Positions 23,902-34,685 of a stretch of 64,000 bases of DNA are shown piece by piece; the stretch's first letter is position 1; each line of letters opens with the position of its first letter. Location: assembly GCA_015680905.1 (NCBI GenBank), contig CM027377.1, forward strand, positions 6,224,501 through 6,288,500, written 5' to 3'. A program made the position numbers and the translations under genes. Origin of the DNA: Coptis chinensis (taxonomy: Eukaryota; Streptophyta; Magnoliopsida; Ranunculales; Ranunculaceae). The notes beneath the pieces were generated by a model. That model was given only the letters and a program-made list of their open reading frames with translations. It did no database searches and was not told the origin of the DNA.

Positions 23902-26396
23902 ATGGCAACGTCATCTCCAATGTCAATTCAAACTGAAACATTCAAATTAGGTTTTATTGGGGCTGGTAAAATGGCAGAAAGTATAGCTAAAGGAGTTGTT
24001 AAATCAGGCATTTTACCTGCTACTCGAATTCGAACTGCTCATAAAGGTTCTAATCGTAGAGATGCTTTCTCATCTTTTGGTGTTCAACTCTATGACACCA
24101 ATCAACAGGTAGTGGAAGACAGTGACGTCATCATTTTCTCGGTGAAGCCCCAAATTAGTAATTTCCCACTTCTCAATCGTTTTTCTTTGTTATGGCATTG
24201 TTATTTTCGATTCATGTTACCATTTATAATTTCTTTGTTTACTGTTTTGCAGTTGGGGAAGTGGTTTTGCAGTTGAAGCCTTTACTAACAGAAGACAAAC
24301 TTTTAGTGTCTGTTGCTGCTGGAATACCATTGAAATATCTACAAGTTTGTTATAGACTCTATATTTGTGCACCATGTCATCTTTAATTAAGTGTGCTGAT
24401 GCCTAACTCCAGTAGGATATCTATTTTCGCAGAATTGGGCGGGTCATGGTCGTCTAATAAGGGTGGTGCCAAATACTCCTGCAGCTGTTGGTCACGCTGC
24501 AACAGGTATCACCCCTGTTGTTATTGAAGTCCATTTGTTCCTTGTGTTAATAATCCCAAGTTTCATTAAAATGTAGGGTCTCTGACTAAGATTCATTGAA
24601 AGAAATCAGATAGGAGGAAAAAAAGTTTCATGATGCTTTTTTATGTAAAAGGATGTACCTGATGTAGTCAAGCTGAAAACTAGAGAACTAATTGATTTCA
24701 TGCTCTAATATGCTTCGTGGATAGATGAAATATACTTCAACAACAACATAGTGTCCATCACGTTGGTAGCCTTAATTAAGATAAGAATTAATACTGTCCT
24801 TGCACTACTTTGTCCAATCCTTTGCAACTCCTTGGGCATTGCAACGGGTTTCCCACTGACCCATTAAGTTTTCTTCATTCTTCACAGTTGCTTCTGGCCT
24901 TTCCACTCACCATTTTATGTAAGCTTGTAGAACTAGGTCAGAGGTTGTATGCTCTATGCTATTAGGCTCTTGGTCTGTAATGCTGTGGTTTATAAGTGTT
25001 ATGAGGATCTACAATTCATGCATTTGAACTCACATTCATTCAATGGGAGTAGAAGAAAAACTAGGGAACTTAATATGATTCTAAGATATTACCATTGGAC
25101 CATTAGAATCATTTCAGTGCTGTTGATTAGTTATTTTTTATAAGTAATCGTCTACCAGCATATAATTACTGATAGTTTAAACTTATATTCAGGTGATACA
25201 GTTATCTACCCAATATGCTCTTGAAAAATACTATTACATTGTTGGGTGAACTAGTGTTACCCCCACACTAGATGAGCCAATTAAGATTTCCCCCCCACTA
25301 GATGGGAAATTAGGGTCTCCCCCCTAAACACACTGTCAACTTGGTCTGACCGTTAACTTTCAAGTCAAACAACTGAAAATGACATAAATTCCCCCACCTA
25401 ATTAAAATTGAATATTTTCTTTTTGAAAACAATGAGGGCATTTGTGTAATTTTCAATTGTTTGACTTGAAAGTTAACGGTCAAACCAAGTTGACCGTGTG
25501 TTTAGGGGGAGACCCTAATTTCCCATCTAGTGGGGGGTAATACTAGTTAACCCTACATTGTTTATCAAAAAATAAAATAAAAAAATACTATTACATTAAA
25601 TTTGAAACTGGACATGGGGGAATGGGTGTGAATCTTGATGTTGACGTACATTTTGGTGTGCAATACGTGGCCACTATGAACCCCTGATATGCTAGTATTC
25701 TTTTTAGTGATCAGCATGGGCGAATCTGCAAGCGAGAAAGATGCTGATCTTATTTCTAGTCTGTTTGGAGCAATTGGAAAGATATGGAGAGCTGATGAAA
25801 AATATCTTGATGCCGTCACAGGCTTAAGGTATGTAAAGTTTTTGGCATATTTAATATCATGGAAGCAGGATGGATGTCTATTCTTTGTTGTTCAAAAATG
25901 CATTTACCTCATGTTTTTATGTGGTTGTTTGACGAATATTATGTTATAACTAATCAAGTGCATGATCCATTACTTTCAGTGGTAGTGGCCCTGCATATAT
26001 ATATCTGGCAATAGATGCTTTGGCCGATGGAGGAGTTGCTGCAGGTCTTCCCCGAGACCTTGCATTGGGTCTAGCTTCTCAGACAGTGAGTGAAAACTGC
26101 AAACCTTAAGGACTCTTTAAGTGTTAAAACTATTATCTTCTTTTCCTAGATTATAAAGAAAAAATGAGTTTGAAGGCTACTTATTTGCTGTTACTGCTCC
26201 TTGACAGGTTTTGGGAGCAGCATCTATGGCCATCAACTCAGGAAAGCATCCCGGGCAACTGAAAGATGATGTTGCATCACCCGGGGGTACTACTATTGCT
26301 GGGATTCACGAGTTGGAAAAGGGGGGATTTCGTGGGATTCTAATGAATGCCGTCACTGCTGCTGGCCATCGCAGTCAAATGTTATCAAACAGGTAG
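23902..26396 (+). CDS. P5CR: Pyrroline-5-carboxylate reductase, six exons
   Basis: It reduces pyrroline-5-carboxylate to proline with NAD(P)H, the last step of proline synthesis. Exons: 23902-24157, 24253-24344, 24433-24505, 25708-25828, 25980-26085, 26208-26396. All junctions are GT/AG and in phase, giving 278 residues, against 276 in Arabidopsis. The dinucleotide-binding loop GFIGAGKM lies at residues 17-24. IFSVKPQI is followed by [47 protein letters not shown], and the family signature [18 protein letters not shown] near the C terminus. No clear plastid transit peptide is seen; the enzyme is usually cytosolic. Intron 3 (24506-25707) is long and holds a MITE. The start ATGGCAACG has a good context. 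Confidence 0.96.
25244..25553. mobile_element. Mutator-type MITE, 310 bp, inside P5CR intron 3
   Basis: Perfect 9-bp duplication TACATTGTT (25235-25243 and 25554-25562), the usual Mutator length. The inverted ends exceed 100 bp: GGGTGAACTAGTGTTACCCC on the left, GGGTTAACTAGTATTACCCC when the right end is reverse-complemented, continuing into AATTAGGGTCTCCCCC and GGTCAACTTGG. The left arm has an extra partial copy of the ACTAGATGGG...TCCCCC block. No coding capacity. It could fold into a long hairpin in the pre-mRNA. Confidence 0.92.
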
Positions 26397-27085
26397 CTTA
26401 ATATTGACTAATGTATGCTAATTTTTGTTAATAAACCAATAGACATTTGAGATGTATTGTACGTGGTTGGCTGTCTTCATATGCACTGCTATAATTTCCG
26501 TCAGGAATAAGCAGATCGGTATGTGCATCCCAATTAAATTTAAGCTGTTTTGTCGATAAAACATTTGACTTTTGATGGAAAAGCATTTGGTTGTTTGTCA
26601 GATACAATGTTATAAGCGCTCCTCAGGAATAAGAGGCATGTCGTCCAATTTTTTTTTTTATTTCCTAATTCTGTATTGTTTCCCAACACGAATGTTTGGT
26701 CGTTCAGCAACGTGCACTACACAAAGATTGCAGTAAAAAGGGGTGGGCAGTTGTTCCCCGGAATAGTAGCAACAGAAAGCAAATAAGCAATCCATCAAAT
26801 ACGAGACCATTCCCTGGAAAGGCACTAAATCGTCATTTTCTTCTAACCGTTGGAAATCTTCCTCAAAAAAAGAAGAGAACGGAGTATAGATCTTCAATTT
26901 ACATTCATTATAGAGCAACAGAGTCCAAAAAGAAGTGAAGGAATTAGGGCATTAAGCTACAAGGACTATAAGTGCTTTGAAACGAAAAAAACTAAACTAA
27001 AGCTCTGGAAAGAGATGCACTGGATGACTGGATCAATGACACTGGTACCATACTTTTTTCTAGACTCGGGAGACTCCAATTGAAT
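26397..27085. other. Gap between the convergent P5CR and OCTOPUS-like genes
   Basis: Holds the 3' regions of two genes that point toward each other. GTTAATAAACCAATAG near 26428 may be a polyadenylation region for P5CR. The open frames here are short, overlapping and unlike any family I know. No gene seen. Confidence 0.5.
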
Positions 27086-28207
27086 TCAGATTTTGTAATC
27101 ATGTTCATCTTTCTGCCATGAAGGTCTTCCAGCTGTTGAAGAGTGATGTTTGACAATCCATTTCCACACCTTGAAGCTTTTCTTGCACTTCTTTATCTCA
27201 TTATTATTTACTGTAATTCTACATGACGTTCCATTACCAAGCATTCCCTCCCTGAAGTAATCAAATGATTGAGATTCATCTCCTGATAAATTACCATCTC
27301 TTGTAATGAAACTTGAGGCACTTTTTAAGAAGTTATCATTTTTAAGACAGGAGAATTCAGGCTTTGATTCTGATGATAAACCAAGCTTTAGATCAATAAA
27401 ACCTGGATCCTCATCAACACTGAAACTCCCATCAAACTCAATTAAACCACCTTTTCTGATACTCTTGGAGCCATTTTCTGATACCATTGAAGGTCCATCT
27501 CTCTTTACACAACCAAAAACATCTTCTGATTGGAACAGTCTATCAATCTTTCCACCACTCTTCTTCTTCTCTGAATCTGCATGTCCATCCTTTTTAAGAA
27601 CAGAGGGTCTGCCAGTTGAGAGAGTAATATTGCCTTCAGAGTCATCAAAACCACCCCTGAAACCACAAACAGATCTGGACCTAGAAACACCCATGCTTTC
27701 CAAATCCCACATCTCACTTTTCTCATCCACCCCATCAACATTATTCTCTATCACTCCTCTTTTCTTCCTAAATAACCTCCCAAACTTCCAAAAGCTACCT
27801 CTCTTGACATCAACAGAGGTGCTAGTACTACTGCTCCTTTTTAAAAGAACAGTTGATTCTGATCTGTTCTCTGACTTGGACTTAATACTTGAATGGGAAT
27901 GTGAATGTCGAAAGCCATCCTTGTCATTCTCAATGAGAAATGAGATCCTACCAACACTACCTATATCAACCACACTGGAGGAATTGGGGTATGAAGTGGA
28001 GATATCGGAACAGGAGCAAGAAGAAAGTCTTTGTTCTCCACAATCAGAACAAACTAGCTTGATCAATCTATCTTTGAGACAGTAAGCACATATTCCAACT
28101 GAAGATGAAAATGGATGTTTTTTACATGGAAGTTCTGATGAAGAGTAGTAATCTGAAAACCAATTACTGCTGCTAGAAACAGCTACAGCTTTGCCTCTAT
28201 CTTTCAT
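27086..28207 (-). CDS. OCTOPUS-like protein (DUF740), single exon
   Basis: 373 residues, intronless. The N terminus has the family's Cys/His block, CKKHPFSSSVGICAYCLKDR, followed by LVCSDCGEQRLSSCSCSD. The middle is Ser-rich, with a basic FWKFGRLFRKKRG motif at about residue 140 and acidic/Ser linkers after it. The C terminus KKCKKSFKVWKWIVKHHSS also matches the family. OCTOPUS and its relatives are plasma-membrane-associated, polar proteins of the phloem lineage in Arabidopsis. OCTOPUS itself is longer, so this is one of the short paralogues. No transmembrane helix is visible; membrane contact is probably through the basic patches. The precise job of this copy is inferred only from family. 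Confidence 0.75.
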   Translation of the reverse strand: MKDRGKAVAVSSSSNWFSDYYSSSELPCKKHPFSSSVGICAYCLKDRLIKLVCSDCGEQRLSSCSCSDISTSYPNSSSVVDIGSVGRISFLIENDKDGFRHSHSHSSIKSKSENRSESTVLLKRSSSTSTSVDVKRGSFWKFGRLFRKKRGVIENNVDGVDEKSEMWDLESMGVSRSRSVCGFRGGFDDSEGNITLSTGRPSVLKKDGHADSEKKKSGGKIDRLFQSEDVFGCVKRDGPSMVSENGSKSIRKGGLIEFDGSFSVDEDPGFIDLKLGLSSESKPEFSCLKNDNFLKSASSFITRDGNLSGDESQSFDYFREGMLGNGTSCRITVNNNEIKKCKKSFKVWKWIVKHHSSTAGRPSWQKDEHDYKI

Positions 28208-29263
28208 GGCTTCTCTTTCTCTCCTATGCTTTTGTTAACCAAATGAGATTGTGTGTGCTGGGGAACTTGGGTATAGGGAGAGATTTTTCAGATTTTAGTA
28301 AGGTTGGTTTCATGCTTCCTTTGGGAATATTGACTTGGACATGGTGAAGTAACATCATGGGAGTGTTAACATTGAGAAAGAGAGATGAAGAGAAAAAACA
28401 TCAAGTGGGACTATTTGATGTGAGAAGTCAAATAGACAAATACAACACTTTGCAAATTGTGATGAATGTAGAAATTAAAATGTACAGAGAGAAAATGACC
28501 GAGGAAAGAGAGCGTCAACTTTACGTTTCCAAATCGAAAAGCAATGCATGATTGATCAAAGAGTGATACACTCATACTGTCATACACTATACACCAGTGT
28601 CAGCAGGTAATACATTGTGTTTGATGTACCCTAGACATAAAAAGTTTTGATGTCACGCCCCAAAAGTATGTGTAATTATATTTAGACCTGCCTTTGATGA
28701 TCTGTGCAGAGCCAATTATTTTTCAGTGGTGTGTTTCTAGCCATTTGATTTAGAATTGCAAAATGACATGTTCTAGAAGCAGAGTAATGGATCTAAACAT
28801 GTGTATGTACTATGTAGTAAAAATCCACCAACATACATTTTGATCTTCATCTGGATCTAACCGGTCTGTGTACTCTTTAAATGGCCAAGCATTCCTTGCC
28901 TTATTTATTACTGCACGTCTATAGAGTGTAAAATTAAACCTATCGCATAGCCCTTTTATCCTCGAAATATGCTCTTGTCTTTTCTTGCGGATCTAACATT
29001 CCAGGCTACCAGCTGCAGCTAAGAGCCTACCTAAGAGTCTAATATGCATCCTTTTTATGGCGAAAGAAAGATATTCATATTCTCTATCAATCCCCAAGGC
29101 GATGATAGCATTCATGACAGTATGAGTATATGACATAACTCTTGCCAGAATTCTTGTTAGGCATCAATAGTGGTGTGTTTTACAATTTTAGAGCTCACAC
29201 TTTTTTGGCTTAATAGATTCTGCTAAAATATTGCTAAAATTCAAAGTATCACATTTTATAATT
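28208..29263. other. Upstream region of the OCTOPUS-like gene, no gene seen
   Basis: About 1 kb. The first part, with a CT-rich stretch near 28210, should hold the promoter and 5' UTR. No other feature is supported. Confidence 0.45.
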
Positions 29264-29271
29264 AAAATAAA

Positions 29272-30006
29272 GGGTGATCTTGGACACACCCATAAAAATA
29301 CTCCCGTATGACTAACTAAGTTTTTGCCATATCCCAATAACCGCTTCAATCCATTTAATATCTCCCAAATTAATTTAGGGTATTTTCAATAGGGATAAAA
29401 AAAGAGAAAAAACAAAAAAAACTTATTCTAAAAAGAAACAACAAATAAAAAAATGTGAAAGTAATACTTTGGAAGGATGAAGAATCTTTGTGTTACAGTG
29501 TTACTACAGCACACTGCACTATAATAGAACTTCTAATAAAAATAAAAGAATGCCCAAAAAATAAATTGTCTTTTTCCTTTTCTAGAAATTGTTTCAATTT
29601 CGATTTTTTTTTATTGCAATTACTTTTTATTTATAATTGTAGAAGGGTTAAAGGAGTTTAGTAGAAATATATCCAATTGGAAATTTCTCAAGCGAAAAAT
29701 GAGAAAGAAAAAAAAATGCATTAATGGCTGATAAGTGAAGGAAGAGGAAGACTTCTTTGTTTTCCCAAATTCTACAATTTTACTTTTTCTAATTCCTTTT
29801 GGTAAGGGCAAAAAATGTGACAGAAAAATAAAATAAAAATAAGTGCTAAAGATTTGTGTTTGCTGGAAGGATAAATACTTGTTTGGATATATTTAATAAA
29901 AGAAAGGATAATTTAGGAATCTAAATCACTAAATATATCTTAAATAATTTTATTTATTTATTTTAAAATTTTGGGAGTATTTTTATAGGTGTGTCCAAAA
30001 TCACCC
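29272..30006. mobile_element. Non-autonomous DNA element with ~35-bp inverted ends, 735 bp
   Basis: The left end reads GGGTGATCTTGGACACACCC; the right end, reverse-complemented, reads GGGTGATTTTGGACACACCT. Both continue ATAAAAATACTCCC. AAAATAAA flanks both sides (29264-29271, 30007-30014). Eight bases fits a short Mutator-like or hAT duplication, though AT-richness lowers the weight. No coding capacity; the interior is A/T-rich. Confidence 0.8.
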
Positions 30007-30014
30007 AAAATAAA

Positions 30015-31064
30015 TGCATTTGATAGTCTTTTTTAATTTTCTGGAAATTTTGTTATAAAAAATGCTCCACTCTCCTAAATCTGTAATCCCGTTTCATTCT
30101 CCTGTGAAAGCGATGTCTGAACTCTGAAGCCCATTAGCGCTAGACAACACGTCTACATGACAGTGAAGTGAAACAGACATCCATAATAAGTAAGTGAGTT
30201 GTATACTACTTGTATCACGGAAGAATGTTAGGTCCTTTTCTTGTAGATTGGGTTACACGTGCTGTTCTGACTCTCTTATTTGGCTTCCTTTAATTCCTTG
30301 ATTATGTCATATGCTTGATGGGAACTTGGATCTGATCGCTTACTCAGGCTTCAGGATCCAACAACATGTTTCGTGTTAGTGTGGTACATGACTTTAATAC
30401 AAGCTACTCAATTAGGGACTAATTCACAGCTAATCAGAAGTCATAACCATACTTAATTAAAATATGATTAATTCAGGTGAGCATGTTTGTAATTGTGGGC
30501 ATCACAAAATCCATTCAGCTCCTGGTATATCCTAGTATCTACTATTAAGACTACGATCAAAAGAATGTCACGCGTGTGTGGGTGTAATGGGTAAATTTCA
30601 CGCACCGTTGCACGCTTTAGGTGCATCTTGAGTTGTTAAATGGGCATCAACGGCTCAACGCATGCAATAGGAATTAAAACTTTAAAAGGCATAGATTCAT
30701 CATTGTGGTCTCCTTAGCAGACAACCCTCAATAGATTGAGTTTCCCATAAGAGTCGTGCATCACAGCATCCAGTTTTCGTGAATTTCTAGCCCTCATATA
30801 TACTAGCAAACATATCTGGGAAGGGGTGGTCCTGGAAAACTATTTAAGGTTATCCTTAGCGCAGTGTCTTGGGTATGAGGAAACATGAAACATGATGACT
30901 ATACAAGTTAAAAACTCCTTTTAAGCATCAAACCTAAGATTAAATAAACATTGAGACACAGAAGACATGTTTCCGACACGTGATAGGGAATTAGGGATCG
31001 CATTGAATATCATGTGTTTCCAAATTTCCAATTGATTGTATCTATCTAGCACACATTCTTAGCC
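30015..31064. other. Intergenic, nothing identified
   Basis: No open frame of note, no repeat and no RNA gene recognised in about 1 kb. Confidence 0.5.
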
Positions 31065-31067
31065 TAA

Positions 31068-34000
31068 TAGCATCTTTAGCAAAGCAACCAAAAAAACACT
31101 AAAATTTTGAACCAAAAAAATACCAAACCAAAAAAACACCAAGTAATTTTAGGAGCAACATCAAAAAAACACCAAACAACTACGCGATTTTGCCAAAAAC
31201 GTGCCACTAAAGCCCAACTGACAGGCCCAAGCCCACACGATTTTGGCAAAACCGCGCGGTGTTCAGAATACCGCGTGCTATTTCTATATAAACAGCTCCA
31301 AAGCCGCGCGGTTCAGTCATTTTCACCTCTTCTCACAATTATAAAACCCTCTCCTTAGTTAAAAAAAAAAAAAAAAACCTACCTAAACTCTTAAAATTTG
31401 ATATGGATCATTTTGAACCTTTCGACGGTGATGATTGGCAGTACACAGACGACATTGGCAATGAGAGAGAAGAACCTGAAGAAGTAGAATACGGTGGGGA
31501 GAAGACGATTGGGAAGAACCCGAGGATGTCGCTACCGTACCGATAGACATCCCTATGTCTTTGGAGTATCGGATGAACGACTTCGATTGGTAATTTGCAC
31601 TGGAGAAGCACTTGATATGGAAGTTGTGTCTTCTACACGTGATCTGATACGATGGCTAATAATACTCGTAATTAATTAGTTTTGATTAAATATTTTGAAT
31701 ATTAATTAGTTGAGTTTGACCAATTAATTATTTATCTTATACGCATTTTTTTTTTATAATATCAGTATGTTGTTGACTACCGAGTTAGATCGGCTTTACT
31801 TGGTGTTAGAGAGTGGTAGAAGGTTATTAGGAGTTTGGATAAGTTTGTACATATTAGAGATAGTATTTTGTATACACTTTTGGATATTTTGATTGATACG
31901 GATTATGAGAAGGCTGATTGGGCAGTGGTCATAGCTTTAGTAGAAAGATGGTGGAGTAGAACTCATACATTTCATTTTTCTTGTGTGGAGTTAGGGTTTA
32001 CACCACTAGACTTCACTATGATTTCTGGGCTGAGTATCGGTATAGGCCAACCGATACCTTTTCATACAAATTATGAGAATATGGATATTATGCTTATGAG
32101 TTTTCCTCGTTTGGGTGCGGATGCTTATGATTCTTCTGGAATTAAGCTATCTCATATTAAGACTGCATATATGGAACCCCTCTTGCATCCTGATACACGA
32201 GCGGAGTTAGCTTTGACTGTTCTACCGGGTAGTGAGGGTGTTGATCAGTATGTTATGGCTTTTTTGATGTTTTTTATTGGGCATGTTTTGTTTCCCAATT
32301 GTCATTCTACGGTACGACTGGGATATTATGTTTATGTATCTGATTTGCATACTATGAGAGATTATGACATGGGTAGCTCAGTATATGCCACATTGATATC
32401 GGTGTTAGATAAAGCTTCACAGACATTCGGAAGTAGAAGTCCTCAGATTGCAGGATTCACATGACTTTTAGAGATTTGGTTTTATGAATACCTTCGATGT
32501 CTTTGTCCTAACATAGACATGATTGTTGATACTCGCCCTAGATTTGCTAGTTGGTCAGAGACTCACTTGACTCGTAACAGAGGGCAGATTAGGAATAATA
32601 TCTGTATGGCTCGTGCTCAGATTGATATTAGATCATTGTCATCTATTGAGTGGAGACCTTGGCGTTTGTCTACTACCTTTGACGATCCAGTTGTACAGCA
32701 TGCTTGTGTGTTGTCACGTCACAAAGTTGTTTTGCCGCGACGCGGATCGGGGTTTGGTATCGTGGCGGCGGATGTTGGAGGCGTATGACCGGACGTTATG
32801 GAGTTCCATATGCTCCCATGCGGATGTTAGTGATGCAAAGTCGTGGGGTAGAATTCAAGTTCATGAAGTTCATGCCGTTGGTGGTCCTTGGCCGACATCG
32901 TCTTCTTTTGTTGTTGAAGCGCATCTGGCGGGTCAAGATATAGATGGTGGAACCGCGGTTCCATGGGTCCATTGTTGCCTCCCCGTTAGTCGCTAGCAAG
33001 AACTTCGAAGTTTGTGGGCCTGGAAGGGATGAGGCGTGAGCTACGTATTCCTCATCCGCCCATACATTTTACAACCCACAACCTCTCGAATGCATATATC
33101 ATATCTCTGGTAATCCGCCAAGTAATCCTCGGATGTTTGCCGTATGTGGACTCGATGGGGAGTACTTATATTTCCATTCCCCGAGGTGTCTCATACTTGT
33201 TTCTACGAAGTTAGAGCCGCGATATTAATCAAGATACCATGGTGAGTTTAATTGTTTTATTTATCTTCTTCATTATATATATAATATGTACTCACATTGT
33301 ATTTTCTTGGATTTTTAGGTGAGGTTCGGGAAAGATATGAGAACCGGTTCTTATGTTTGATGGGATGAGGGCGCCTGTATCATTATAGCCAAGAAAGAGA
33401 TGAGGCATATTCTCGGACATATATCAACAATCTCAACAGACGATATGACGAGAGGAGACTTCGAAAGCGTGATGAGGATATGCAGCAAGTGTACACGCAA
33501 AGAACATCGAGGGATATGAGGAACTTCAGTCAAGTAGTTAACCTCCGCGGGAGAAGATCATCGGCCTCAGATTAGGAACTTAGAGGAGCGCGGCCGAACG
33601 CCCAAATAGAGAGAGGATAGGGATTGAGTGGTAAAAGTAAGAAGAGAGCTAAATAAATTTGATGTAATATGATAGGTTTTGAATTATTTTGGATATTATA
33701 TGATTATATCATAATCATAGATTTTAATAATCATAATCATAGGTTTTAATTTCTTTAATTTTTTCGATTTTGAATTACAATTCTTAATTTCTTCAATTGC
33801 ACAATTGTTAATTTCTTAACTTCTATGCACAACTCATAATTTTTCAAGTTCTATGCACCACAGTTCTAATTTTCAGAAAAAACGCACGCGGTTTTGGCAA
33901 AACCACGCCCATTGAAGCCCAAGCCCACGCGGTTTTGCCAAAACCGCGCCATAGAAGTCCATTTAGCAGCCTAAGCCCACGCGGTGTTGGCAAAACCGCA

Positions 34001-34171
34001 TGAGTGATTTGATACAATACCAAACCTGGAACCAAATATTGGTCGATTTGGTGTTTGGTTTGGTGTTTTTTTGGTGTTTTCATCAACATGTAGTTCTCCT
34101 GAAATTGAAAAAACACCAAAGTTGAGAATTTGGTGTTTGATGCTAGGTTGATATCACTGCTAAAGATGCTC
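31068..34171 (+). mobile_element. DNA transposon carrying a plant-mobile-domain gene, 3.1 kb
   Basis: Termini are TAGCATCTTTAGCA on the left and, reverse-complemented, GAGCATCTTTAGCA on the right. TAA lies directly outside each side (31065-31067, 34172-34174), a possible 3-bp duplication. Both sub-terminal regions carry runs of AAACACCAAA and a palindrome of the type CGCGGTTTTGCCAAAACCGC (left near 31181 and 31238, right near 33889, 33929 and 33978). The interior holds a plant mobile domain gene, a domain found in some Mutator-like and other plant elements and in the host proteins MAIN and MAIL1. I see no standard DDE transposase, so the element may be non-autonomous, or the domain gene may be its only cargo. 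Confidence 0.75.
31403..33640 (+). pseudogene. Plant mobile domain (aminotransferase-like, PF10536 type) gene, broken
   Basis: A first segment at 31403 encodes MDHFEPFDGDDWQYTDD and an acidic tail. After an intron-like gap the domain runs at 31835-32461: TYEKADWAVV-type start, ALVERWWSRTHTFHFSCVEL, GFTPLDFTMISGLSIG, then the YVSDLHTMRDYDMGSSVYAT block. At about 32461 the frame shifts, and LEIWFYEYLRCLCPN continues in another frame from 32470, up to LSSIEWRPW. Further weak coding traces reach ~33640. At least two frame changes make it a pseudogene unless spliced in a way I cannot see. The family is known for roles in silencing and meristem maintenance when domesticated; this copy looks like element cargo. 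Confidence 0.8.
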
Positions 34172-34175
34172 TAAG

Positions 34176-34432
34176 TCCATTGGTTTGGTGCGCTATCCCA
34201 CCAAACCATAATAGTACAGTGGCGTTTGGGTTAGCGTTTCCAAAACCAATGTTTTTTTGACAGTCGCCAGTATCAATGGCCCGCCATACAGTGTAGCGTG
34301 TGGGATAGATTTATTCTACCCGCCACTCATACTGGCGTGTAGACTTGACGCTATCTCGTTAAAACTGGCGCTATAAATAGGTAAATTTATACCGATAGTA
34401 TTGGTGGGTTAGCGTTTTGACGCACCATTGGA
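34176..34432. mobile_element. MITE-like element, about 257 bp
   Basis: The left side TCCATTGGTTTGGTGCGCTATCCCACC faces TCCAATGGTGCGTCAAAACG...CTAACCCACC on the reverse strand. The interior repeats CTGGCG/CGCCAG and AGCGTTT motifs. It abuts the preceding transposon almost exactly. No convincing target duplication, so borders are uncertain. Confidence 0.45.
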
Positions 34433-34685
34433 TTAGATTTTTCGTGATATTTGGTGTTTTGCCACATTATTGGACTTAACCTTAAACATTGGGAGACATC
34501 CATAAATATTGGGGCAATTCTTTGGGCTTCCCAGTTACATACACCCATTAAGTTTGCATCCGGCCCAATAGTGAACCATGTACTAGTGGGCCGGACTGGG
34601 TCGGTCCGCCGCTAAAAAACAGAACTAAATTAAAACCGTTAAAACCGTTATCTCTTCTCCACTCCTTCATTGTTTCTCAATATCT

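Noticed and set aside
27306-28085. Long plus-strand open frame (259 codons) opposite the OCTOPUS-like gene
   Set aside because: It is the antisense shadow of a Ser-rich coding region; the minus strand has family motifs and a complete frame.
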